Assembly (NCBI GenBank): GCA_030849065.1
Contig: JASAON010001399.1
Location: 1-20,949 of the forward strand
From: Jaenimonas drosophilae
Taxonomy: Eukaryota; Euglenozoa; Kinetoplastea; Trypanosomatida; Trypanosomatidae
Reading direction: 5' to 3'
DNA: 20,949 bases
The stretch's first letter is position 1. Each line of letters begins with the position of its first letter. The translations under genes and the position numbers were made by a program. The notes under the pieces were generated by a model. It saw only the letters and a list, made by a program, of their open reading frames with translations, had not been told where the DNA came from and ran no database searches. Below, one piece after another: positions 8,771 through 17,804 of the stretch.

Positions 8771-10873
8771 ATGGCCATGCTAGCCACACAACTCATGTTG
8801 AAGAAGCGCTACAACCACGTGATTAAGTACCGTGAGGGCGTTGCCACACCACAACGTCTGATTGATCATCTCGCCGGGGCCAACTTGGCTGCCAACGCTG
8901 ACGTGGACTTCTACACCACCGTGCCACGCTACATTCACACAAACCACGAAACACGTCTCTCACGCCTCTTCTTCCACCACGTGCTCTATCCAGCTGGAGG
9001 TGCACGTCTGCCCTACCAGGCCGTCATTGTACGCCATGGCCGCGGGGTGAAGGTGAGTGGGGCCAACAACACCGCAACACAATCACAACAACAACAGCAA
9101 CAAGACATCAACACAACCGCAGCACAGCCCAACCCACTTCTTGCTCCGCAACTTCCATCACATGTTGCTCATCCCAGCACAGCGTCTGGCCGTGTGAAGG
9201 CTGTGGTGCCTGCACGTCAGCCACAATTCATTGCGTCACGGCCCACACCACCACACGCCAGTGGTGATGGAGAGTATGCAATGAATCATCCATCCATCGC
9301 AATCTGGCACCGTCCATCCGCTGTGGGCCCACGCGCTCCATCATCATCATCATCACCATCCACCAGCACATCGAAGGAGAAGCGTGTGGTCTGTGATGAG
9401 GTTTTCATGGCGTTAACGCAACACATTTCGGCAGCCTTTGAACGGGCAGAAGGTGGCGATGCGCTCAACTTCATCGCACAACACCTGCGGCCCAATGGAG
9501 GCTGGCTACCAACGACAGCAGACTCATCATCATCATCATCAACATCTCTCTCTCCTGCCACAACGGAAGAAAAGTTGCAGCAGAAGCTGAGGGATGGCCT
9601 TCACCAGCATCTTCGCCAACGCACATCATCATCCTCCATCTACGCCTTGACATCATTGCCTAAGGCAGCCATGTTGTCGGGGCCACGCACCAATGCTGTG
9701 TGTGGCCTCGTTGGCGGCGTGGAGCCAGCCGTATCATTTGCCGTGGGAAGACCACGTCATGACTCAGCACAGCCCTACACGCACATGAGCTGCCTCGTGA
9801 AGATCAACGCCTACGTACCTCATCACAACGATGGCGCGTCCACGGAAGGGGCTGCTTCAGATGTTGGCGAAGAAATGAGCAAGACGACCCGCCGTGATAC
9901 TTCATCATCACCAGCAACACCAACTTCATCATCCAAGTCGGTGGAGCCGTGGCGTCTGGGCATGGCCATTGATCCCCATGTGCCACTTCGTGCGCGTACC
10001 GTGGCAGATGGCGTTGGCACATCATCACACAACACAACACACATCTTGGGGATGGAGGATGCTGAAACGTACTTCCTACCACAACGTGAGCTCCTGATGG
10101 AGCTCTACGTGCCACAACACACAACTGCGTTGTGCCGAGAACACAATGCGGAGCGATGCCGACGTCAAATGAAGATGGGGCGAGCATCCTTCACCAAGGA
10201 GAAGAGCAACAACAACGCAACAGCGATGATGATGGATGATGATGGCGTAGAATCTTGTATTGCGTGGCCTGCAGCACGTCGGCAGACCCCCGCGGTGCGA
10301 ATGCAGGGAAAGTGGTTCAACGCACAAGCGGCGATGGGGGAGGTGGCATCCCAGGCTGCGACGGTGAATGTAGCCAACACCAACACCAACACCAACAAGA
10401 CTGATGCTCGTCAGCGCTACGAGGTGCGTGTGCTGCCGGGTGATGTTGTGTTTATCCCACGTGGGTATGGATTCACGGTGAGGCGAGTGGTTGGAACGGC
10501 ATACCTCCGAACCACCACCACATCATCATCATCATCCAACAACAACAACAACAACAATGGCTCACGCACTACACCGAAGCCATGGAGTTGCCATGTGTGC
10601 CCCAGTACATCTCTGGATGTATTCAGTGGCACACAACACGCCAACACATTATCGTGCAAGGCCCATCCATCCGGCACATCCACGGCCGCCACAGACGATG
10701 ATGCCATGCGCATCACCGCCGTGGACGTGGATGGCCTCTGCCTACACTATGAGCCCTATCCGCACCTGACCAACGCACAGGCGCAGGTTTACCTCTCCGC
10801 CAATTACGTGCATCGTGGAATCGATGAGTTCTATGAGCAGGGCGGCAACGCGGTGCATCATCGGTATGAGTAG
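8771..10873 (+). CDS. Hypothetical 700-residue protein with low-complexity insertions
   Basis: The frame is open from 8750, but the first ATG is 8771, which is also the first ATG after the likely acceptor, giving 700 residues. I do not recognise the family. The first 20 or so residues (MAMLATQLMLKKR) are basic, hydrophobic and free of acidic residues, so a mitochondrial presequence is possible. Ordered-looking blocks lie at about 10-95, 225-245, 430-480, 545-575 and 645-700. They are separated by Gln-, Ser- and Asn-rich tracts, for example six Ser at 252-257 and seven Asn at 590-596. The segment around 552-566 (VLPGDVVFIPRGYGF) resembles the GD-x-PRG strand pair of cupin or JmjC beta-barrels, but the usual metal-binding His after the turn is Phe. 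A degenerate cupin is a guess only. Confidence 0.8.
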   Translation: MAMLATQLMLKKRYNHVIKYREGVATPQRLIDHLAGANLAANADVDFYTTVPRYIHTNHETRLSRLFFHHVLYPAGGARLPYQAVIVRHGRGVKVSGANNTATQSQQQQQQDINTTAAQPNPLLAPQLPSHVAHPSTASGRVKAVVPARQPQFIASRPTPPHASGDGEYAMNHPSIAIWHRPSAVGPRAPSSSSSPSTSTSKEKRVVCDEVFMALTQHISAAFERAEGGDALNFIAQHLRPNGGWLPTTADSSSSSSTSLSPATTEEKLQQKLRDGLHQHLRQRTSSSSIYALTSLPKAAMLSGPRTNAVCGLVGGVEPAVSFAVGRPRHDSAQPYTHMSCLVKINAYVPHHNDGASTEGAASDVGEEMSKTTRRDTSSSPATPTSSSKSVEPWRLGMAIDPHVPLRARTVADGVGTSSHNTTHILGMEDAETYFLPQRELLMELYVPQHTTALCREHNAERCRRQMKMGRASFTKEKSNNNATAMMMDDDGVESCIAWPAARRQTPAVRMQGKWFNAQAAMGEVASQAATVNVANTNTNTNKTDARQRYEVRVLPGDVVFIPRGYGFTVRRVVGTAYLRTTTTSSSSSNNNNNNNGSRTTPKPWSCHVCPSTSLDVFSGTQHANTLSCKAHPSGTSTAATDDDAMRITAVDVDGLCLHYEPYPHLTNAQAQVYLSANYVHRGIDEFYEQGGNAVHHRYE
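9341..9541 (+). repeat. (TCA)n serine-coding repeats
   Basis: TCA x5 at 9341-9355 and TCA x6 at 9524-9541, in frame as serine. A related Ser/Asn run (TCA/TCC followed by AAC x6) lies at 10523-10558 in the same gene. Confidence 0.85.
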
Positions 10874-11040
10874 GATGGTGGAGATGTGTCTATGTGTGTG
10901 TGTGTGTGGTGCCACCAACTCTCACAGATGCCTCGGGCACTTCATCACGACGTAATAATGATTTGTCTTTGTGTTTTTCTTCTTGGTCGTGGCAACGAAA
11001 GGTGTTGCTGATATTTCTGAACCACCACAACACATCCTTC

Positions 11041-11067
11041 TCCTCCTTCTTGGATCTATCGGCACAG
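11041..11067 (+). promoter_or_regulatory. Candidate spliced-leader acceptor for the aldose 1-epimerase gene
   Basis: A C/T-rich run at 11035-11050 is followed by AG 11066-11067. This gives a 48-base CA-rich leader without ATG before 11116. An alternative tract and AG lie at 11000-11001. Confidence 0.5.
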
Positions 11068-11115
11068 AACACACACAACACAACAGAACCCATCAATCAT
11101 TCCTCTCCACCCACA

Positions 11116-12258
11116 ATGACCCTCGACGTCCACGTGGAGCCGTTTGGCAATGGCAAGCTCGTCTGGCTCACAAGCAACCACATCCGCATTGGCCTCACCA
11201 CCTTTGGTGCCGCCATCGCGAGCTGCCAAATCATGAATCCCAAAACAAAGTCATGGATGGAGGTAAACTGCGGATACGCACACAGCGCGGAAGAACATGA
11301 GGCCGACACGGACTACATGGGCGTCACTGTGGGACGCTATGCGGGCCGCATCGTGAACGGCACATTTCTTCTCGACGGCATTCGGTACAACATCCCACGC
11401 AACATGGCTGGAAAACACTCATGCCACAGCGGCGGCAACGCACTGGAGAAGAAGCAGTGGGGCCTCGCCATCATCTCCAACGCTGACTGTGTTGGCGTGC
11501 GCTTTCGGTACATTAGCCCGCACATGGAGAATGGTTTTCCCGCGGAGCTGGAGAGCAGCGTTGTATACATGATGGATGCCGCACATCCCAACGTTTTGCG
11601 CATGCGTTTTCACGCACACGTCACTGACATGAGCCCCGCCGAGGCCACCTTGGCGAATCTCTTCAATCACGCCTACTGGAATCTGAATGGCATCCCACGT
11701 GCACGAGATCAACCATCCGGGAAGGATGCGTCTTGGACGCAACCGCTGAATGTGCGGAATCACTGGGTGAAGATTCCGGCAAGCCGTGTGGCGGTTGGGG
11801 ATTCTCTCGGGGCACCAACAGGTGCCTTTGCGGAGGTTGATGGTACGCCGCTTGATTTACGTCAGGGGCGGGTCATTGGCGAGCGCATCGATGATGCCTC
11901 GTTGGATCGCACGCCCTGTGGCTATGATCATCCCTTGGCGATTGATGGTTGGGCGGGACCGGGTGGCCCGCTGCGGCTGAATTGCGAGGCCATCAGCCCC
12001 ACAACGCACTTATGCATGCGTGTGCGCTCAACGTACCCCGCACTGTGGTTATACACCGCCAACAACAAGCCGCTTCCCTGCTCAGGCAAGGTGGGCGAGC
12101 GCTATGAGCGTTGGTCCGGCATCTGCATTGAGCCACAGTACTTCCCTGATTCTGGCAACCGCCCAGAGTTTCCGAGTTGCGTGGTGCGTCGTGGTAAACG
12201 CATCTTTGATGAGCAGATTGAGCATGAATTCACCTTCGTGGATGAGCCCAAGCTGTGA
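11116..12258 (+). CDS. Aldose 1-epimerase (galactose mutarotase family)
   Basis: 380 residues; interconverts the alpha and beta anomers of hexoses, feeding sugar kinases. Family landmarks in order: YMGVTVGRYAGRI at 67-79 (binding Arg), HSCHSGG at 101-107 (His104 as the usual sugar-binding His), NHAYWNL at 184-190 (His185 the usual catalytic acid), YDH at 270-272 (Asp271), and CIEPQYFPDSGN at 337-348 (Glu339 the usual catalytic base). All expected active-site residues are present. The stretch after HSGG lacks the common GF dipeptide (NALEKKQW instead). The protein ends in PKL, which fits the relaxed PTS1 accepted by trypanosomatid glycosomes, so import into glycosomes is possible. ATG 11116 is chosen over the open frame back to 10894 because it is the first ATG in the leader and starts the conserved domain. 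Confidence 0.93.
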   Translation: MTLDVHVEPFGNGKLVWLTSNHIRIGLTTFGAAIASCQIMNPKTKSWMEVNCGYAHSAEEHEADTDYMGVTVGRYAGRIVNGTFLLDGIRYNIPRNMAGKHSCHSGGNALEKKQWGLAIISNADCVGVRFRYISPHMENGFPAELESSVVYMMDAAHPNVLRMRFHAHVTDMSPAEATLANLFNHAYWNLNGIPRARDQPSGKDASWTQPLNVRNHWVKIPASRVAVGDSLGAPTGAFAEVDGTPLDLRQGRVIGERIDDASLDRTPCGYDHPLAIDGWAGPGGPLRLNCEAISPTTHLCMRVRSTYPALWLYTANNKPLPCSGKVGERYERWSGICIEPQYFPDSGNRPEFPSCVVRRGKRIFDEQIEHEFTFVDEPKL

Positions 12259-13301
12259 GTGTGGGCCGCGCTGCATTCAACGGCAACAACTGTTGACATG
12301 AGTGGTTTTGCTCGTATCATATCGCTGTTTTTTAGTTGTTGTTTTTTTCTGTTTTCTTCTTCTCTATATGTTGCTTGTTTATTGCGGGCATCAAACACGT
12401 GCCCCGCCACACACCCCTTCGCGCGCCACCCTCTCCTTCTTCACTCAGTGTTTATGATCTCTTCATGGACGAGGACCACTCATGGATGCGCAACACGCAT
12501 GCATGAGTGGTGTTGTTGTTGTTGTCATGGGGATGACCAACAGATGTGGTGTTAGTGACATTGATTTGTGTTGTGTTTGCGTCAGCCAACAACTCGTCTT
12601 GCGTTTGATCTCCCGTGACTTCCAACAGGAGCCTCACTCCCCTCGCTATGGCGTGTGCAAAGGAGGTGCGGGGGCCCGTTTGCTGGTGTGTGTGTGTATG
12701 TGTACGTGAATCATGATACGCACATGGCTACCACACAACACAACACAGTTGGCAGGGTTTTTTTCTCTTTTGTTGGACTATGCTTGCTTCTTCACGCTCT
12801 CGCCCTCTACGCCGCGTCGTACGTGTTTTTCACGGGCCCAATCTTCCTCCTTCTTGGTGATGGATGCGTGTTGTTGCTGCTTTCCTCATCACAAGGATGA
12901 TGTGCCCGCACACACACACACGCATAAACACCATCCTTGGAAGGTATTCCGTCCATGAAACACGAATGTCCACCAAAATGGATTTTTTTTTGTTTCTCAA
13001 AACGCAAGCCCTTTTTTTGTGTTTCGTCGTTGATCTTCGTAGTTGTTTGCTGGGCGGTATCCAATCTCCTCCAGAGAGCCCACAATTCCCCCCTCGTACC
13101 CCACATGATGCAGGATCCTGCCCTGCGGATGCTAGTAGAGATGGCTGCCTCCTCGCACAGCAAAGTGGGTGATGATGATGATGCGCTCAGATATCTTCTT
13201 CCCACCAACACACATGCACACGTACATCCCCTCTTTGTAGTTTTGTAGTATCACGTACGCACATACTCATACCTCTCCTCATACCGTGAAGACGTTGTGC
13301 C
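12259..13301 (+). other. Intergenic/UTR region, no supported gene
   Basis: 1.04 kb with T runs (12328-12333, 12760-12765, 12985-12992, 13013-13018), a TG-rich stretch at about 12684-12705 and a CA repeat near 12910-12925. Small frames here lack motifs. A weak pyrimidine run ending in AG 13239-13240 may be the acceptor for the following gene. No ATG occurs between 13216 and its start. Confidence 0.55.
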
Positions 13302-15440
13302 ATGGCCAACATTCGGCAGTACTCCGCAGTTGGCGATGCCGTAAGCCAATCGCACGCATCAGCATTCCCTCTCCTCATCATCATTCATGATGCCATCAGC
13401 TCAACACCAGCTGCAACAACAACATCAACCGCAACAACATCTGCTGCGTCCACGGCAGAGCTCTCAGAATTCCTACCGTCACTCGTGGATACGTCGCCCG
13501 CAAGTGATGCTGTGCGCCAGCGCATCGCACGCATCAAAACCACAACATTGATGGATTCTCTGGCACAAAACTCCGCCACACAAGATGGAGCAGCACAATG
13601 TGCTGCCGTACACGCCGCCATCTCCGCAGCAGGCCAATCCTCCTCCGTCGTCGTTCACCACGTTGAGCGTGGATCTGCAGCCCATCAGCAGCTCGTCCTC
13701 GCGCTCCCGAGTGTGGGTGGCGAGGATCTTGCCATGCCATGCGTATTGATCCAAGCTGGCGGAGGTGCATCCGCCACAAACATGATGCGGCCCATGATCC
13801 TCCACGGCAAGCTGCTCACCGTTTCAGCACTCTACGATACTCTCCGCCTGTTCTCAACCATCTCCCCAGATCATCTTCATGCCCCACTCGCACATCTCAT
13901 CAACCTTGAGGCAGAGATGTCGCGAGAGGCACGACGATACCACATCGATGCTCCACGTGCAGCAGCACCAACATCAACGGCAGCAGCACAAGCCACACCA
14001 GCATCATCATCATCAACAACACGTCCTGCTACAACAACTGCAGCACCAACAACAACAACAACAACAACACCTCCTCACGTTGCACTGCTTGAAGGTGTGC
14101 CGAGCACCAGCGGTGCCAATCTCATCACCAAGACTTTCGCCACCACCGCCAAGATGAGTGCGCGACCATTGTGGCTCGATGCGATGAATCTTCTTCATCG
14201 CGCGGCCAACCAATACGGCAGCACCGTGGAGCATGCCTCACTCATCATCACCAAGAAACAAGCAAACCACTTTGAGCTGCATATTGTGGTGGATGGAGAG
14301 GTCCGACGTGTGCTGCGCAACGCAGAGGAGGCAGATGGGGTGTGCTTGCAGCACTACCCAACACGAAGTACGTACCGCGTCGTGCTGCCCGATGCCGTTC
14401 GTCCAAGCTCCTCACCACGCACCACCAGTGCGGCGGCATCTACATCATCATTATGTATCGCTTCACGCGATGGCGGGGCATCGACGGCACGTGCGCCACC
14501 CACAGCGATGATGTGTGAAGGCGGGCAGTGCTCATTGCGCCCCGCTACTTCAGCCGGCAACACGAATGAAGAACAAACAACAACAACAACTTCTTCTGCA
14601 CGGCCTAACAACAGCATGGGTCGCATCAGCCTGCGCTGCTCACTCCCAACCGGCTCCATCATCACGGTGGAGCAACTTGATGTTTCCATGGCAACGCTGC
14701 GTGATGATGTGCGTCCAGCAGTGCGAAGTGCCCTCGGCCACGCCGATTTTGTCTTTGTGTTGGCGTGCCCACCAAAACGCATCGCCGCAGAGGAGGAGGC
14801 GCACAAGCTGCGTCAGCTGGGCATTCTGAGCTCCTCCGCGGTACGCGTGGTCTCGACACGCACCGCCAACAACAACAATGATGCACCACAGCAGAGTGCG
14901 CCGGGACGAGCAGCGGCGGCGATGGGCCGCGGGCTGGGTGCCATGGCCAACTCTCTTCGTGGATGGATTCCAGGACGACGTGATAGCGGTGAGATGGAGG
15001 AGATGCCACAACAACAACAACAACAACAACAACATGCGCAACGTCAGCCGAGCTCCTCGCGTCCTGCGCGTGCGGCGCCACGTTCGATGGCAGATATTCT
15101 CGCCCAGAACGAAGAAGGTGAACGAGAAGCAGCGATGGAGGAGCATCGACGTGAGCAGATGCTACGTCAGCTCCAGCAACAACAACAACAGCAGCAGCAA
15201 TCACGTACTGGAGATGATGTGCCACCGCCACACAAGAAGTCCAAGCGCTACTTTGGTGGCGTATCCACCGAGTTTATTGGTAATGACGGTGATGAAGATG
15301 ATGATGAGCATGACGATGCACATCAGCACGCTTCAGGTGCGATGCCACCAGCACATACCGCATTTGGCGGCACCGGTCGTCGTTTAGGCAAGCCTGATGA
15401 GGCACCTCCACAGGACGATGCATCCAAGAAGCTGTCGTGA
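13302..15440 (+). CDS. UBX-domain protein, candidate Cdc48/p97 adaptor
   Basis: 712 residues. A UBX domain lies at about 440-518: RISLRCSLPTGSIIT start strand, a TLRDDV helix, and a last part with LRQLGI then SSSAVRVV. UBX domains dock on the N-domain of the AAA ATPase Cdc48/p97. The usual FPR-type loop reads CPPKR here, so binding may be weakened or altered. The N-terminal 200 residues start with a hydrophobic strand (FPLLIIIHD, 22-30) and include PCVLIQAGG and MILHGKLLTV near 146-175, suggesting a thioredoxin-like fold as in UBXN4-type proteins. A further ordered block is at 277-365. The C-terminal 190 residues are disordered: eight Gln at 570-577, nine Gln at 625-633, a KKSKR basic patch near 644 and an acidic run near 660-670. 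UBX is central, not C-terminal as is typical. Probable role: ubiquitin or ER-associated quality control. Confidence 0.82.
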   Translation: MANIRQYSAVGDAVSQSHASAFPLLIIIHDAISSTPAATTTSTATTSAASTAELSEFLPSLVDTSPASDAVRQRIARIKTTTLMDSLAQNSATQDGAAQCAAVHAAISAAGQSSSVVVHHVERGSAAHQQLVLALPSVGGEDLAMPCVLIQAGGGASATNMMRPMILHGKLLTVSALYDTLRLFSTISPDHLHAPLAHLINLEAEMSREARRYHIDAPRAAAPTSTAAAQATPASSSSTTRPATTTAAPTTTTTTTPPHVALLEGVPSTSGANLITKTFATTAKMSARPLWLDAMNLLHRAANQYGSTVEHASLIITKKQANHFELHIVVDGEVRRVLRNAEEADGVCLQHYPTRSTYRVVLPDAVRPSSSPRTTSAAASTSSLCIASRDGGASTARAPPTAMMCEGGQCSLRPATSAGNTNEEQTTTTTSSARPNNSMGRISLRCSLPTGSIITVEQLDVSMATLRDDVRPAVRSALGHADFVFVLACPPKRIAAEEEAHKLRQLGILSSSAVRVVSTRTANNNNDAPQQSAPGRAAAAMGRGLGAMANSLRGWIPGRRDSGEMEEMPQQQQQQQQHAQRQPSSSRPARAAPRSMADILAQNEEGEREAAMEEHRREQMLRQLQQQQQQQQQSRTGDDVPPPHKKSKRYFGGVSTEFIGNDGDEDDDEHDDAHQHASGAMPPAHTAFGGTGRRLGKPDEAPPQDDASKKLS
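15009..15200 (+). repeat. (CAA)n/(CAG)n glutamine-coding repeats
   Basis: CAA x8 at 15009-15032 and a nine-codon CAA/CAG run at 15174-15200, both in frame as Gln in the UBX-domain protein. An ACA-rich Thr run lies at about 14046-14069 in the same gene. Confidence 0.9.
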
Positions 15441-15636
15441 TGTTGTTGTCTGTGCGTTGATTGAGGTACTAAACCAGAAACAAGGTACTACTTCCTCTTC
15501 TTCTTTCTTCTCTCACCCATATTGTTGTTTTGATTGCCAACTTCATCAATGATGACGTGGACGATATAACGCACACATGAGCCACAACATTCTTCACCAC
15601 TCTGACATCAACCCACTCAGCCTACTTCACACTTAC

Positions 15637-15660
15637 CATCATCATCATCATCATCATCAT
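15637..15660. repeat. (CAT)8 simple repeat
   Basis: Eight uninterrupted CAT units near the start of the ATG-free stretch, just before a strong pyrimidine tract. Confidence 0.9.
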
Positions 15661-15694
15661 CCCCAACTCTTCATCTCTCTCTGTTATTTTCTAG
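15661..15694 (+). promoter_or_regulatory. Strong candidate spliced-leader acceptor for the CK1.1-type gene
   Basis: A C/T-rich tract ends in TTTTCTAG, with AG at 15693-15694, an excellent match to a trypanosomatid 3' splice site. If used, the kinase leader would be about 1,027 bases with no ATG. Other tracts further downstream (15886-15920 and 16025-16045) could provide alternative, shorter leaders. Confidence 0.5.
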
Positions 15695-16080
15695 GATTTC
15701 GTTTTCCGTGTGCGGTTGAGATTGGCTGGACCCGTTGTGTGCCACAAGCTGTGTGTGTATCTCACCTGAGCAAACACACACATACACACACAAGGTCCTT
15801 TTGATCAACTACCACACATCATCTCTTGTATCTTCATCTAGTTCGTATTGGCTCCATCCCTGCGCGTGTCGTGCTCATCTCCCTCACTCTCCTCTTTTTT
15901 TTTCTGTTTCTTTTTTTCATTTGTTGGTGGCGTACGAACGTACACACTCTTGAATACACCGCCTCCCTCCCCCTTCATCTTCTTGTGTGTTGTTGTTGAG
16001 CCGCGCACGCTTTTGCTGCTACGCGCTCCCCTCCCCCCTCTTCTTTGTATTCCATCACTGCATCAATATCCGCCCTTTTT

Positions 16081-16094
16081 CGTTGACGTCAACG
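16081..16094. repeat. 14-base perfect palindrome
   Basis: CGTTGACGTCAACG is identical to its reverse complement and sits inside the ATG-free leader, just after a T run. Confidence 0.6.
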
Positions 16095-16683
16095 CGGTGC
16101 GTGGGACTGAGCTCAACAGCAGTAACAAGACGGATTTGTAGCGTAGCGTTGTTTCAGTGTTGTGTAAGTTGTTCGGTCGTGCAGAGAAAGGCCTACCCAC
16201 ACTCACCACAGCGTTGCCACAGCAGTATCTCTGACACACTCACAGCCACCTCTCAACGCCCTACTGTTGGCTGAGCGCTTTTCTCCCACTTCCCTCGGTG
16301 AGGCGCACGCGGTACTGTCCTCCGTCATCATCATCAACATCATCATCCTTGCGCTGGGCTCGTGAATCCGGTTGGCCACTCAGCCACTCACTTTTCATTG
16401 TATTTTGCATTCATCATCCCCGCCTATTTGCTGGTGCATCAAAACACACAACAACGAGAACATCTCTTCGATACCAGAACCCGTGCCACGACGCATCAAT
16501 TTTGACCCCATCATATCGTGCACCTTGAGCTCGAAGGTTTGCAGAAACACCAGGTTCGTACGCATCATTTGTGTTGAGCTGATCGTGTATCTCCAGCATA
16601 TTTCCAGCCGCCCCACGTGTGTGCGTGTTGTGACGAAGAACAAATAACCAATCCACTTGTAGAAAACAACAAACCACAAAAAA

Positions 16684-16708
16684 CCCCCCCCGTCCAAAAA
16701 AAAAAAAA
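16684..16708 (+). repeat. C8 and A13 homopolymer runs just before the kinase start
   Basis: Eight C at 16684-16691 and thirteen A at 16696-16708, ending 13 bases before ATG 16722. A poly(A) run in a leader could bind poly(A)-binding protein; that is inference. Confidence 0.75.
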
Positions 16709-16721
16709 GAAACACGCCACC

Positions 16722-17753
16722 ATGACGTCAAAGCCCACCAAAAAGACCAACAGCCTCACCAGCCGCATGGTTGGCAACGGTCGCTATCAGCTTCAGCACC
16801 GCATCGGTGCGGGCTCGTTTGGTGAGATTTACCGCGCCATTGACGTGGAGACGAGTGTGCCCGTTGCCGTGAAGCTCGAGAAGGCCAACACACGCCATCC
16901 GCAACTGAGCATGGAGGCACGTTTGTATTCATACCTGAGCCAAGGACGTGGCTCTACTCTGGTTCCTGCAGTGTATTACTTTGGTGCCGAGGATGATTAT
17001 CAAGTGATGGTGATGGAGCTCCTGGGGCCTTCTCTGGAGGACCTCTTCAACTACTGCGACGGAAAGTTTTCGCTCAAGACAACACTCATGTTGGCTGACC
17101 AAATCATCGAACGCCTCGAGTACATCCACAGCCGCCACATCATTCATCGGGATATCAAGCCAGACAACTTCATGATGGGCGCTGGAAAACGGCGCCATCG
17201 TCTCTTCATGATTGATTTTGGTCTCGCCAAGAAGTACCGCGACCCCCGCACGCACCAACACATTCCATACAAGGAGGGCAAATCTCTCACAGGTACGGCC
17301 CGTTACTGCAGCATCAACACCCACCTCGGTGTGGAGCAGAGCCGTCGTGATGACTTGGAAGGTGTAGGCCACATGCTCATTTACTTTTTGCGTGGATCTC
17401 TGCCGTGGCAGGGCCTCCAGACCAATAAGGCAGACGAAAAGTACAAGATGATTGCCCAGAAGAAGCTCTCCACCCCTGTAGAGCTCCTGTGCCAGGGTAT
17501 GCCACCGGAGTTCTGCAGCTACCTCAACTACACACGTGCGCTACGCTTTGATGAGCAACCAGACTACGGCTACCTACGTAAACTCTTTCGTTGGCTTCTC
17601 GTCAATGAAGGCTACCAAACCGACCTCGTCTACGACTGGGCACTCAAGGGTGCCTACGACACCTCCAGCAACAAGAGTAAGCAAGGAGGCACGAATGAGG
17701 CACCACCACAGCCAGCGCAGCAACAACGGCCCGCTGCGGCGGCAGTGGCCTAG
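16722..17753 (+). CDS. CK1.1: Casein kinase 1, CK1.1-type
   Basis: 343 residues; a Ser/Thr protein kinase of the CK1 family. Visible motifs: glycine loop GAGSFGEIY at 29-37, catalytic Lys51, Met98 as likely gatekeeper followed by [19 protein letters not shown] at 142-150 with catalytic Asp144, [10 protein letters not shown] at 165-174, and [11 protein letters not shown] at 193-203, with SIN in place of APE as in all CK1 enzymes. [10 protein letters not shown] and RGSLPWQGL follow. The domain ends near 310. The remaining tail of about 35 residues is Gln/Pro/Ala-rich and has no obvious palmitoylation Cys. It precedes the CK1.2-type gene, the same order I recall in Leishmania and T. brucei, which supports the CK1.1 name. 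ATG 16722 has a CCACC context and is the first ATG in over 1.1 kb. All catalytic residues are intact. Confidence 0.93.
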   Translation: MTSKPTKKTNSLTSRMVGNGRYQLQHRIGAGSFGEIYRAIDVETSVPVAVKLEKANTRHPQLSMEARLYSYLSQGRGSTLVPAVYYFGAEDDYQVMVMELLGPSLEDLFNYCDGKFSLKTTLMLADQIIERLEYIHSRHIIHRDIKPDNFMMGAGKRRHRLFMIDFGLAKKYRDPRTHQHIPYKEGKSLTGTARYCSINTHLGVEQSRRDDLEGVGHMLIYFLRGSLPWQGLQTNKADEKYKMIAQKKLSTPVELLCQGMPPEFCSYLNYTRALRFDEQPDYGYLRKLFRWLLVNEGYQTDLVYDWALKGAYDTSSNKSKQGGTNEAPPQPAQQQRPAAAAVA

Positions 17754-17768
17754 CTAGAGGCTGGATGT

Positions 17769-17804
17769 GTTGTTGTTGTTGTTGCTGTTGCTGTTGCTGT
17801 TGTT
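17769..17804. repeat. (GTT/GCT)n repeat in CK1.1 3' flank
   Basis: An imperfect GTT repeat with interspersed GCT units starting about 15 bases after the kinase stop. Confidence 0.75.

Larger units (their letters stand above)
15441..16721 (+). other. Intergenic region with a long ATG-free leader before the CK1.1-type gene
   Basis: 1.28 kb. The last ATG on the + strand before the kinase start is at 15577-15579, and bases 15580-16721 (1,142 bases) contain none, although CAT occurs several dozen times. The stretch includes CAT x8 at 15637-15660, several pyrimidine tracts, a 14-base palindrome at 16081-16094, a C run at 16684-16691 and 13 A at 16696-16708. No protein gene is supported. I interpret most of it as the 5' leader of the downstream kinase mRNA. 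Confidence 0.6.

Noticed and set aside
14662..15231. 189-codon minus-strand frame opposite the UBX gene
   Set aside because: It contains Val runs that mirror the CAA glutamine repeats, so it is a shadow of the real gene.
16081..16094. TGACGTCA core read as a CREB/ATF site
   Set aside because: Kinetoplastids do not regulate individual protein genes with such promoters, so only the palindrome itself is reported.
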